A stretch of DNA of 64,000 nt from NCBI GenBank assembly GCA_024743405.1, contig JANSWP010000006.1, positions 91,225-155,224 on the forward strand, in the 5' to 3' direction. Positions 8,722 through 16,831 of the stretch are shown one piece after another (position 1 is the first letter of the stretch; every line of letters begins with the position of its first letter). Under the pieces are notes generated by a model, which had not been told where the DNA came from, searched no databases, and was given only the letters and a program-made list of their open reading frames with translations. Made by a program: the position numbers and the translations under genes. The DNA comes from Bacteroidota bacterium (GTDB lineage: Bacteria; Bacteroidota; Bacteroidia; Chitinophagales; Saprospiraceae).

Positions 8722-8968
8722 AAAACAAAATAATTTTATTATGATATTTTTTATATATATGAATTGGAAAACTGCCAAAAAAGGAATGAAAAATTCAAAA
8801 TGTGCTTATTAACAGGCTAATGTGTATATTGAATTAAACAATACGAATATTTTCAAATAAATGATATTTTTAAATTATTAAAAATTAATATTTTATACAA
8901 AAATGACCTTTCCCTAAAAAAAACCTACCGTTTCGTCATTTGTTAGCATTTTGGCGTGAAAATAATCT

Positions 8969-8997
8969 TTTGACAGCTTCAAATAGAAGTACCTTTA
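8969..8997 (+). promoter_or_regulatory. Promoter of the TPR gene
   Basis: TTTG at 8969-8972 and TACCTTTA at 8990-8997 are 17 bases apart, which fits the Bacteroidota promoter (TTTG, 17-23 bases, TAnnTTTG) with one mismatch in the -7 box. The expected start point near 9004 gives a leader of about 20 bases before the ATG at 9025. The rest of the 303-base gap 8722-9024 is very AT-rich and shows nothing else. Confidence 0.6.
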
Positions 8998-9024
8998 TTA
9001 GAGTTTTTGTATTAAACAACAACT

Positions 9025-10434
9025 ATGAGTCAGAAAGATTTTAACAATAAGCAAGCTATCTTTGATCTAGTTTCTCGATTCGAAGATATGTGCCAGAATG
9101 GCAAAGTTTCTTTTCTTGATGAGCAATCTTATCATATGCTCATCAATTACTTCCAAGAGGAGTATCTGATTGATCGCGCCTTGGATGTAGTAGATTATGC
9201 TATTGCTCAGCATAATTTTTCCTCAGAATTTTATATTCGTAAGGCTGAATTGTTGATTGATTATCAACGTGAAGAACTAGCTATGGGCGCGCTTGATAAA
9301 GCAGAGATATTGGCTCCGAATGAGTTGAAAATTCCTCTGATGCGTGCAGAAGCTTTGGCTTCTTTAGAACTTTACGACGATGCATTACAAATATTGGAAG
9401 GGTTAAAACATTTTCAAGATACAGAAGATTTGAGTAAAGTATTCTTAACGGAATCTTTGGTTTATGAGGCGATGGAAGAATATCAGAGAATGTATTATGC
9501 TCTTCAAGCTTCATTGAAGGAGAATATAAAAAATAAAGAAGCCCTAGAACGGATGTGGATTTGTGTGGAATTATCCAAAAAATTCCGTGAAAGCATAAAA
9601 TTGCATGAACACATTCTTAATGAAGATCCATACTCTTATTTAGCATGGTACAATTTGGGCGCTGCCAAGTCTTATTATGGACATTATGAAGAGGCGATTG
9701 AAGCCTATGAATATGCCTTCTTAATAAATGATAATTTTGAATTAGCGTATAAAGATTGTGCAGAGATTTGCTTTGAAATTCAGAATTATCATAAAGCATT
9801 GAGTTGTTATCAGGAGGTTTTGGAACACTTTGAGCCTGATTATTATCTGTTCCAAAGAATTGGTCAGTGTTATCAAAAACTATCTAGTTTCGCTATTGCG
9901 AAAACATTTTTTGAAAAGGCGGCACAATTAGATCCATTCAATGATGAAGTTTTCTTCCATTTGGGAGAGTGCTATTATAAAGAAGAAAATTGGGCAAAAG
10001 CGATTCGTTATTTTAAGCATGCCATTCGAATTGAGGACAAAAGAGAAGAATACTTCTCTTCTTTAGCAGATGCTTATTTTCATTTAGGTAATTATGATAA
10101 AGCAGGTCCACTCTATCGAGAAGCAACCGAAATCGCACCTGAACAAAGCGGATATTGGATAAAATATGCACGATTTTTAGTGCAAATGAATATGGTCGAG
10201 CAAGCTTTGGAGGTTATTGATGAAGGAGAAGAATATACTGGTGATACCAATTTAATGTACTATAGAATTGGTTGCTTATTTCTCTTAAATAAACGCCAAG
10301 ATGCATTCATGCTCTTGAGTAATGCTTTGGACGAAGACTTTTATCAACACAATTCTTTGTTTGATATCTTGCCTGTTTTGCAGGAGGATACTGAAGTCCA
10401 AGCCATTATTGCTACTTATCAACCTTTACATTAA
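9025..10434 (+). CDS. Tetratricopeptide repeat protein
   Basis: A 469-residue soluble protein made of about ten or more TPR units, for example YLAWYNLGAAKSYYGHYEEA, NDEVFFHLGECYYKEENWAK and EEYFSSLADAYFHLGNYDKA, each followed by a helix ending in A-L/I-x-L-xP. It has no signal peptide or membrane segment, so it is cytoplasmic. TPR arrays bind protein partners; none is apparent here since the gene is a single unit with its own promoter and terminator. The protein is acidic, as is common for this type in Bacteroidota. Confidence 0.85.
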   Translation: MSQKDFNNKQAIFDLVSRFEDMCQNGKVSFLDEQSYHMLINYFQEEYLIDRALDVVDYAIAQHNFSSEFYIRKAELLIDYQREELAMGALDKAEILAPNELKIPLMRAEALASLELYDDALQILEGLKHFQDTEDLSKVFLTESLVYEAMEEYQRMYYALQASLKENIKNKEALERMWICVELSKKFRESIKLHEHILNEDPYSYLAWYNLGAAKSYYGHYEEAIEAYEYAFLINDNFELAYKDCAEICFEIQNYHKALSCYQEVLEHFEPDYYLFQRIGQCYQKLSSFAIAKTFFEKAAQLDPFNDEVFFHLGECYYKEENWAKAIRYFKHAIRIEDKREEYFSSLADAYFHLGNYDKAGPLYREATEIAPEQSGYWIKYARFLVQMNMVEQALEVIDEGEEYTGDTNLMYYRIGCLFLLNKRQDAFMLLSNALDEDFYQHNSLFDILPVLQEDTEVQAIIATYQPLH

Positions 10435-10491
10435 AAGCATTTAACCTTTATAAAACGTTTTTTATTCTAACTTACTGATACTAAATCTTTA

Positions 10492-10527
10492 GCTCTATCT
10501 GCTCTCGTAGTAGATAGAGCTTTTTTC
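10492..10527 (+). terminator. Intrinsic terminator of the TPR gene
   Basis: A stem of 13 pairs (10492-10504 with 10510-10522, one G-U) closes a 5-base loop and is followed by six T residues. There is no T-tract on the other strand, so it serves the plus-strand TPR gene. Confidence 0.8.
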
Positions 10528-10530
10528 ATT

Positions 10531-11853
10531 TTATACTTTAGGTTCCCATCCTTTTTCATATTCTCGCTTCCACATTTTCATAGCTTTTTTGTCTTTCAAA
10601 ATCTTCCCAGTTGTAGAGTCAATCTTTAAGGTTCGATTGAGTTTTTGTGAAATATTACCCAAATGACACATCAATGTACTTTTATGAGCCTCTAAGACTG
10701 GTGAGTTTAAAGCGACTCCTATTCTTACAGAATCCACAAAATTATCCATATGGTAAGCATCTAGTGCACCAAGACCCACGGTATTTGTTGTTTCAGAATA
10801 GGTCTTTTCATCCACTTGTTTCACCAATTTTCCTCCTTTGTCTTTAACGATATAGGTATTTCGATCTAGCAAGATCGTACCATTAGTACCATGAATTGTT
10901 GCTCCTCGCCCTCGATTATGAAATGGAGAACCATTGCAGGATCTTCCTTCCCAAGTAATCATTTTACCTCCGTTAAACTCAAAATTCGCAACTTGAGTAT
11001 CATAAAATTGCCAGTCATCTTGGAAATGATAACGACCACCAGCTGAAGTGACCTTTGTTGGGTAGTCAACACCCAATGCCCATCTGCATATGTCCATTTC
11101 GTGTAGCCCATTATTGTTGATTTCGCCTGTTCCCCAATTCCAGAACCAATGCCAATTATAATGAACCCAATTGTCTTTATACGTTTTTCGTGGCGCAGGT
11201 CCTTGCCACAAGTCCCAGTCTAATTCAGTTGGTACAGGTGCTGTTTTACCAACTCCGATTGTTCCCCTTGTATTAGCATACCAAGCTTTGCCATAATATA
11301 CTTCTCCAATAATACCATCCTGAATATCTTGAATGGCTTGGATAGAGGTGGGTGCAGATCGTTGTTGATTTCCGATTTGTAAGACTTTGCCTGTTTTTTT
11401 TGAGGAGGTAATTAACCATTCTCCTTCCTGAGGATTATGTGAACATGGTTTTTCCAAATAAACGTGCTTTCCTGCGTTCATTGACATAATTGCCATAGGT
11501 GCATGCCAATGATCAGGCGCTGCGATCGAAACCGCATCGATATCTTTATTTTCTAATAGTTTTCGAATATCAATATAGGTCATGACTTCTCCAACACCAC
11601 ATTTTTCTAGCGTTTTATGACTTTTTTCAAATGTTCGAGTATCCACATCACAAAAAGCAGTGACCGTCGAATTTTTTCCTAATGCGGCGGCAATTAAATG
11701 TCCTTGCCCTCGACCATTCAATCCTGCCACTCCAATATTTAGCCTTTCATTAGATCCTAAAATTCGCGCATAGCTACTCGCTGAAACTGCCATTGCTGTT
11801 AAACCAATAGATGATTTTTTTACAAAATTTCGTCTTGTAATATTGTTTTTCAT
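10531..11853 (-). CDS. Tat-exported Gfo/Idh/MocA-family oxidoreductase
   Basis: A 440-residue NAD(P)-dependent sugar-type oxidoreductase. The N-terminus carries a twin-arginine signal (TRRNFVKKSS, then a short hydrophobic run), followed by the Rossmann fold (LNIGVAGLNGRGQGH, residues about 37-51), the family motif EKPCSHNP near 135, and the C-terminal substrate domain. Export with cofactor bound fits the Tat signal. It follows a double DUF1080 gene by 60 bases on the same strand. Exported pairs of this kind occur in Bacteroidota and Planctomycetota and may act on oxidised (3-keto) glycosides; the substrate here is not known. Confidence 0.88.
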   Translation of the reverse strand: MKNNITRRNFVKKSSIGLTAMAVSASSYARILGSNERLNIGVAGLNGRGQGHLIAAALGKNSTVTAFCDVDTRTFEKSHKTLEKCGVGEVMTYIDIRKLLENKDIDAVSIAAPDHWHAPMAIMSMNAGKHVYLEKPCSHNPQEGEWLITSSKKTGKVLQIGNQQRSAPTSIQAIQDIQDGIIGEVYYGKAWYANTRGTIGVGKTAPVPTELDWDLWQGPAPRKTYKDNWVHYNWHWFWNWGTGEINNNGLHEMDICRWALGVDYPTKVTSAGGRYHFQDDWQFYDTQVANFEFNGGKMITWEGRSCNGSPFHNRGRGATIHGTNGTILLDRNTYIVKDKGGKLVKQVDEKTYSETTNTVGLGALDAYHMDNFVDSVRIGVALNSPVLEAHKSTLMCHLGNISQKLNRTLKIDSTTGKILKDKKAMKMWKREYEKGWEPKV

Positions 11854-11913
11854 GATTGGAGAATTTAATTCGGTTTTAAGTCAATAAAATTAATGCTCGT
11901 TATGAATGAGTTC

Positions 11914-13284
11914 TCAAAACTCACGAATTTTGATACTTCGAAAATGTACCGTATCGCCATGATCTTGCAGTAAAATATGCCCTTTTGCCCATTGTCCGAA
12001 TTCTGGCCAAACTTTATATTTACTATAAGCTACTAATGCTTTAAACATTTGAGACCATCGGTCATATGCTACTGTTTTTTCGCCGTTGAGCCAATGTTCT
12101 ACTTTTCCATTACGAGAAACAATTCGCGCTTTGTTCCATGCTCCAACACCTTTAAATTGCTTCCCACGGCCTGGAATAGAAAGATTTTCAGCTTTAATTA
12201 AATCATATAAGGAGGCAACCGTCCGATTACTATTCACGCCTTGTTTTGCATCTGGATGATTTTGGTCATCCAAGATCTGGAATTCACAACCGATTGCCGA
12301 ACCTACCTGCTTATTTAGTTCAGGGTCGACAAAATATTTAATACCACTATTTGCTCCTTTGGTGATGTTAAATTCTAATTCTAATTCAAAATCACTGAAT
12401 TGTTCTTCCGTAATAATATCCCCGGGTCCAGTTGCCTCTGCTCCATCTGTAGCTAGGATGGTGAGCACACCGTCTTTGATTTCCCAACCTGATTCAGGAA
12501 AATTATTTGACTTAGCACTACGCCAACCATTAGTTGTTTTTCCATCCCAAAGTAATCGCCAACCTTTTCTTTTTTCATATTGAGTTAGTTGGTTTACTAA
12601 AAAACTCAATTGAGGAACTTCAGGATCCTCTTTCCATGTATGGTTGTCAAAGTCAGATTCCAAAATCCGAAGATTTTTCCATCGTATCTCCTTATTGGCG
12701 TGTTCAGGATTGCCAATTCCATGCACTTGCAACCCAATAAAACCAGAGGCTGTCATATCATCTACTAGATTAGTACACTGAACACCATTCAACCAAACTT
12801 TCAGTGTATTTCCAATGGCTTCAATATGAAATTTATTCCATTTTCCATTTTGAAAAGCGGCTCTTGCCTTTGGATTTCTTGAAAGAGGGTACATCCACCC
12901 ACGCCTACTTTCATCATAAATACCCCCACTAAAAGCACGAGGACTTGGATCTAATTCTACCTGATAGCCGTGTACTCGTCCATTAGAATATTCAGGAAGA
13001 CTATTACTTCGAATTTGGACACCAGAATTCATAACTGGATCCACGAAGACTTCATATTCTAAAATGAAATCACTATAGTGTTTTTTGGTTGTCAAGAAAC
13101 TGTTGGGAGTGTTTGATTTACTGATGCCGACAATACAATCGGCTTCAATTTTATATTCGGCTTTACCACCTAATTGTTGCCAATCATCTAAGTCTTTGCC
13201 ATTGAATAAATCAACCCAATTGGTGTGCTGAGAAAAAGTAATTTGGGAAAAGAGACAAAAAATGATGAGCCATGAATATTTCAT
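11914..13284 (-). CDS. Secreted protein with two DUF1080 (3-keto-disaccharide hydrolase) domains
   Basis: After a signal peptide (MKYSWLIIFCLFSQITFS, then Q) come two jelly-roll domains of the DUF1080 type. The first spans about residues 22-210 (WVDLFNGKDLDDWQ, then EVFVDPVMNSGVQIRS and NEFHIEA-like NKFHIEAIGNTLKVWLNG). The second spans about 240-456 (WRLLWDGKTTNGWRS, NITKGANSGIKYFVD, IVSRNGKVEHWLNG). DUF1080 proteins include hydrolases of 3-keto-glycosides and lectin-like domains. Placement directly upstream of an exported Gfo/Idh/MocA oxidoreductase supports a role in periplasmic glycoside breakdown. The duplication within one chain is unusual but not unique. Confidence 0.85.
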   Translation of the reverse strand: MKYSWLIIFCLFSQITFSQHTNWVDLFNGKDLDDWQQLGGKAEYKIEADCIVGISKSNTPNSFLTTKKHYSDFILEYEVFVDPVMNSGVQIRSNSLPEYSNGRVHGYQVELDPSPRAFSGGIYDESRRGWMYPLSRNPKARAAFQNGKWNKFHIEAIGNTLKVWLNGVQCTNLVDDMTASGFIGLQVHGIGNPEHANKEIRWKNLRILESDFDNHTWKEDPEVPQLSFLVNQLTQYEKRKGWRLLWDGKTTNGWRSAKSNNFPESGWEIKDGVLTILATDGAEATGPGDIITEEQFSDFELELEFNITKGANSGIKYFVDPELNKQVGSAIGCEFQILDDQNHPDAKQGVNSNRTVASLYDLIKAENLSIPGRGKQFKGVGAWNKARIVSRNGKVEHWLNGEKTVAYDRWSQMFKALVAYSKYKVWPEFGQWAKGHILLQDHGDTVHFRSIKIREF

Positions 13285-13384
13285 AAATCTAAAATGATAG
13301 TTTAAAAGAATTAGAGTGTAAAATAAAATTTTGTGAGAGAAATAGTATTATAAATCAAGGGAAGCAGTATAATTTATTCAAAAA

Positions 13385-13413
13385 AAAGCGGCTAATCCTG
13401 TATTAGCCGCTTT
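13385..13413 (-). terminator. Terminator of the zinc peptidase gene
   Basis: A 12-bp perfect stem built on GCGGCTAAT/ATTAGCCGC with a 5-base loop. On the minus strand it is followed by seven T residues, so it ends the transcript of the zinc peptidase at 13505 before the DUF1080 operon. Confidence 0.75.
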
Positions 13414-13415
13414 GC

Positions 13416-13469
13416 AAGTACCAAGATGGAATTATGTATATCTAAAATTTCAGAATTGTCTTGGTACTT
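13416..13469. other. Long-loop inverted repeat
   Basis: AAGTACCAAGA and TCTTGGTACTT form an 11-bp perfect inverted repeat around 32 bases, directly next to the terminator at 13385. It lies in the 3' untranslated part of the zinc peptidase transcript. It could be an RNA stability element or a small repeat; nothing more can be said. Confidence 0.4.
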
Positions 13470-13504
13470 ATAAGACTTTATTCTGAAAGTATTTATAAGA
13501 AAGA

Positions 13505-14362
13505 TTACAAATTAGTTGCTGCGAAGGTATCTCCCTCATTCAAATTTCCGGACTTCACACCTTTCGTAAACCATCGCATTCTTTGTTCAGAAGTACCATG
13601 TGTAAAAGAATCAGGAACGACGTATCCGCGCGTTTCCATTTGAATTCGATCGTCACCAATTGCATGAGCAGCATTCAATGCTTCCTCTATATCCCCTTCT
13701 TCTAAAATATTATTCATCCGGTGCGCATGATGCGCCCAAACTCCAGCGAGAAAATCAGCTTGTAACTCTAATCGAACCGATAAATCATTATATGCTGTTT
13801 TGCTAACGCGACCTCTTTGGCTATCGACTTGACGTGTGATACCTAATAAATATTGAACATGATGAGCAACCTCATGAGCTACAACATAAGCCATTGCAAA
13901 ATCTCCTGGAGCTTTGAAACGCTCTTTTAGTTGACGATAAAAACTTAAGTCAATATATAATTTTCGATCACCAGGACAGTAAAAGGGACCAGTAGCTGCA
14001 CTTGCATATCCGCAAGCAGAAGTTGTTTTTCCATCAAATAATACGAGTGTAGGTTCTTGATATTTCCGTCCTAGCTGTTCGCGAAATAGTTTATTCCAAA
14101 CCTCTTCGGTTTCTGCTAAAACCACCGAAACAAATTGACCAAGTTCGTCGCTGTCACCACCTGTTGTTGTTTGAGTTTGTTGAGTTTGAGCTTGCCCTCC
14201 TCCGCCAAATTGTTGGAGCATTTGAGCGGGATTTTCACCCATTAAAAGAGCGATTATGATAATAACAATGGAACCGAGACCTAAGCCTGTTCCCACTTTT
14301 TTGGCTCGACCACTTCGGCGGTCTTCAACATTTTGGCTTCCTTTTCTGCCTTGCCAACGCAT
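13505..14362 (-). CDS. ypfJ: Neutral zinc metallopeptidase, YpfJ family
   Basis: A 285-residue membrane-anchored zinc peptidase. The start at 14362 gives the family's standard N-terminus MRWQGRKGSQNVEDRRSG; an in-frame upstream start would add 11 unrelated residues. One membrane helix (about 27-41) is followed by a low-complexity Q/G/T linker and then the catalytic domain with the zinc motif HEVAHH (163-168), a downstream ELQADFLAGVWAHH stretch supplying the third ligand, and the cysteine pair in SACGYA and FYCPGDR. The physiological substrate of this family is unknown. It is a single gene with its own terminator. Confidence 0.92.
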   Translation of the reverse strand: MRWQGRKGSQNVEDRRSGRAKKVGTGLGLGSIVIIIIALLMGENPAQMLQQFGGGGQAQTQQTQTTTGGDSDELGQFVSVVLAETEEVWNKLFREQLGRKYQEPTLVLFDGKTTSACGYASAATGPFYCPGDRKLYIDLSFYRQLKERFKAPGDFAMAYVVAHEVAHHVQYLLGITRQVDSQRGRVSKTAYNDLSVRLELQADFLAGVWAHHAHRMNNILEEGDIEEALNAAHAIGDDRIQMETRGYVVPDSFTHGTSEQRMRWFTKGVKSGNLNEGDTFAATNL

Positions 14363-14534
14363 ATTAATATTTTTTGTGTAGAAAAAAATTGTCAATCAAA
14401 AGTATTACTTTTTGCGTAATCCTTTTATTCAAATAAATAATTTTCCATTTGACGTAGAAAATAATAGAAGAGTAACCTTTTCGTTTTCAAATTAGTCTTT
14501 TGAAAAAGCTGTTCATTTAATAATTTTCAAACCT

Positions 14535-14542
14535 TATTTTTG
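14535..14542 (+). promoter_or_regulatory. Candidate -7 box (TATTTTTG) almost at the start codon
   Basis: TATTTTTG matches TAnnTTTG exactly and ends only 4 bases before the ATG at 14547. Transcription would start at or very near the start codon, giving a leaderless message. No TTTG lies at the proper -33 spacing (the nearest is 32 bases upstream). Confidence 0.4.
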
Positions 14543-14546
14543 CACC

Positions 14547-15317
14547 ATGAATAGAGTCCTTTTTTCCCTTTTAATATTCGGTAGCCTTTTTATGTTTTCG
14601 TGTAAGACGACTAGAAATGTTGAGAAAGTCAAGAAATTGAAACCTAAGTCGAGTAAGTTTTTGATGAAGAGATTGGTACAAAATCAAGTGAATGTGGATT
14701 GGCTGAGTTCAAAAGCTAAAGTGACGTATCAAGATGACTATGGAGTACAGAAATTTACTGCTAATATTAGATTTCGAAAGGACAGTTTGATTTGGTTAAA
14801 TTTTAAAAAAATGAGTGTGGAGGGGGTTCGGCTTCAAATAACGCCCGATTCTATTTTTCTTATTAATCGCCAAAGTAAGGAGTATATAATGGATTCATTT
14901 GAGAAGGCACAACAAGCATTTGGTTTCCCTACCAATTTTGCTGGTTTGCAAGCTATGCTCATCGGAAATCCTGTTTTTTTTACTCAAAAATTGGATTCTA
15001 AAGTTGATAATCAACGATATCGTTTGAAAGGTAAAACAGATCGTTATGATACTAAATATTGGTTAGAGGCAACTGAATATTTTTTAAGTCAAATGTTAAT
15101 TGATGATTTTCGAAATAAGCGAAGTATGGATGTTGCCTTCAAGGATTATCAACAATTGCCTGATGGACAGAATTTTTCGTATTTTCGGCATCTTAATTTT
15201 AATAGTCGTGAGTATGGTGCCATGTCCATTAAAATTGATTTATCAAAGGTCGAAATCAACGTCCCAAAGAGCATCAGATTTGAAATTTCAGATAGATATA
15301 AAAAGGTTGAACTATAA
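14547..15317 (+). CDS. DUF4292 family lipoprotein
   Basis: A 256-residue protein with a lipoprotein signal (LIFGSLFMFSC, Cys at 19) and the DUF4292 pattern: VDWLSSKAKVTYQ, FTANIRFRKDSLIWLNFKK, GVRLQITPDSIFLINRQ. The fold is thought to resemble LolA/LolB-type beta half-barrels, which suggests handling of lipidated or hydrophobic molecules at the inner face of the outer membrane; this is family-level inference. The next gene encodes an EnvC-like coiled-coil protein, a pairing common in Bacteroidota, probably one operon. Confidence 0.85.
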   Translation: MNRVLFSLLIFGSLFMFSCKTTRNVEKVKKLKPKSSKFLMKRLVQNQVNVDWLSSKAKVTYQDDYGVQKFTANIRFRKDSLIWLNFKKMSVEGVRLQITPDSIFLINRQSKEYIMDSFEKAQQAFGFPTNFAGLQAMLIGNPVFFTQKLDSKVDNQRYRLKGKTDRYDTKYWLEATEYFLSQMLIDDFRNKRSMDVAFKDYQQLPDGQNFSYFRHLNFNSREYGAMSIKIDLSKVEINVPKSIRFEISDRYKKVEL

Positions 15318-15405
15318 TATATTGAAAGACTTCCCTTCCGTTGAGAAAGTGTTTTACCGCATTAGTAAGCTGATGTTATTAAAATTTAGCTTCTTATTTG
15401 GGCAG

Positions 15406-16632
15406 ATGGGGTTTCTGACTTCCACCCATTGGAAATACCTTTTCTTTTTGTTCTTGTTCCTTCCGCTTTCACTCTTTTCTCAACAAAGAAAGGAGCTATT
15501 AGAACAGCAAAAACGCTTGCGAAATGATATTCGTTTAACCTCAAATTTGCTTAAAGAAACTCAAAAAAATAGGGAAGCCACGTTAGAACGATTTCTTGCT
15601 CTTCAACGACAAATCAAGGCGAGAAAACAGTTGATTAATTCCATTCAGAGAGAAATACAAATCTTGACCTCTAATATCGAACGGTCATCCGAAGTCGTAG
15701 AATCATTGACAAGTGATGTTGTGCGATTAAAAGAAGAATATGGAGCGTTATTGCGGTCTGCTTATCGGCAAAAGTTGAATCAAAGCGATCTATTGTTTCT
15801 TTTTTCGGCAGGTAGCTTTAATGAAGCTTATCGACGATGGCAATATTTGAAACAATATGACGCTTACCGCCAAAAGCAAGCCCGTTTAATTTTGGACACT
15901 CAAAATATGTTGCATTCTAAAATAACGACTTTGGATAGTACAAAGGTGAAACTTTTGCAAAAGTTGGATAATGTAAAACGTCAGGCCTATTTAATGGAAA
16001 GTGAGATCTCTCAAAAGGATGAGTTATTGCAAAGTTTAGAAAATGATGAAGCTAGGTTAGCAGCGAATCTTGAGGCAAAAGAGCAAGAAAATTCTCGACT
16101 GAGTGATGCAATTGAAAGAATTATTAGGACAGAAATGGCCCAAAGAAGAAAATCCGAGCGGAATAATACTAATTTTCCTAATGTAGATAGAGATGCTGTT
16201 CCAGTAGAGAATTTAGGGAATGCTTTCTATAAAAATAAGGGTAAATTACCTTGGCCAGTGAAAAATGGAGTTGTCACTGGAAAATTTGGAAGGCAAACAC
16301 ATCCAACAATCAAATCGATTGAAATTTCTAATAATGGTATTGATATTCAGACAGATAAAAATGCGGATGTACGCGCCGTTTTTGGAGGAGAGGTAGCTGG
16401 TGTTCAGTTCATTCCAGGGTTTGATTATATGGTAATTGTTAAACACGGGAACTATTATACCGTCTATTCTAATTTAAAGGAGGTATTTGTTAAAAATGGC
16501 GAAAATGTAAAAATTCGCACTTCAATTGGAAAAGTGAGTACGGATTCCAAAACAAATGCGTCAGAAGTACATTTTGAAATATGGAAAGAAAAAAATCGTC
16601 TGAATCCCTCTGATTGGATAGCAAGAAGATGA
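15406..16632 (+). CDS. EnvC-like coiled-coil protein with degenerate LytM (M23) domain
   Basis: After a signal peptide (WKYLFFLFLFLPLSLFS, then Q) a long coiled coil runs over about half of the protein (QRKELLEQQKRLRND onward), followed by a C-terminal LytM/M23 domain starting at LPWPVKNGVVTGKFG. The zinc ligands are largely lost: the HxxxD site reads NNGID and the HxH site reads EVHFE. This is what EnvC and NlpD look like, which activate amidases during daughter-cell separation instead of cutting peptidoglycan. The start is chosen for a normal signal length; an ATG at 15373 would add 11 residues. The frame extends back into the DUF4292 gene but the upstream part is not protein-like. Confidence 0.85.
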   Translation: MGFLTSTHWKYLFFLFLFLPLSLFSQQRKELLEQQKRLRNDIRLTSNLLKETQKNREATLERFLALQRQIKARKQLINSIQREIQILTSNIERSSEVVESLTSDVVRLKEEYGALLRSAYRQKLNQSDLLFLFSAGSFNEAYRRWQYLKQYDAYRQKQARLILDTQNMLHSKITTLDSTKVKLLQKLDNVKRQAYLMESEISQKDELLQSLENDEARLAANLEAKEQENSRLSDAIERIIRTEMAQRRKSERNNTNFPNVDRDAVPVENLGNAFYKNKGKLPWPVKNGVVTGKFGRQTHPTIKSIEISNNGIDIQTDKNADVRAVFGGEVAGVQFIPGFDYMVIVKHGNYYTVYSNLKEVFVKNGENVKIRTSIGKVSTDSKTNASEVHFEIWKEKNRLNPSDWIARR

Positions 16633-16650
16633 TTTTTTTGAATAAAAAAG

Positions 16651-16807
16651 ACTTGTTCGGAAATAATAAATTAGCATATGAAAAAATCTTTTTCCCTCCT
16701 ACTTCGGCTATTTTTCCTCCCGTACCTACGGGTACGAAACTCAAAATGAGCCTCGTCTGAGCAAAAAATCTAATTTTCATATATCCAATTCTTATTTCCG
16801 AACAAGT
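16651..16807. repeat. 157-bp intergenic element with 16-bp terminal inverted repeats (element A)
   Basis: ACTTGTTCGGAAATAA at 16651-16666 is perfectly inverted at 16792-16807, and the arms continue imperfectly for about another 18 bases (CATATGAAAA against TTTTCATATAT). The centre holds a compact CCCGTA/TACGGG hairpin in a GC-richer patch. It begins 19 bases after the stop of the EnvC-like gene and ends 24 bases before hflX. It looks like a miniature inverted-repeat element or a large structured RNA. A 96-codon frame across it on the minus strand is treated as spurious. Confidence 0.7.
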
Positions 16808-16831
16808 TTAAAACTAATAATTAAATAATAT

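Noticed and set aside
16490..16780. 96-codon frame on the minus strand
   Set aside because: It runs across the end of the EnvC-like gene and through element A; composition and overlap indicate it is not a gene.
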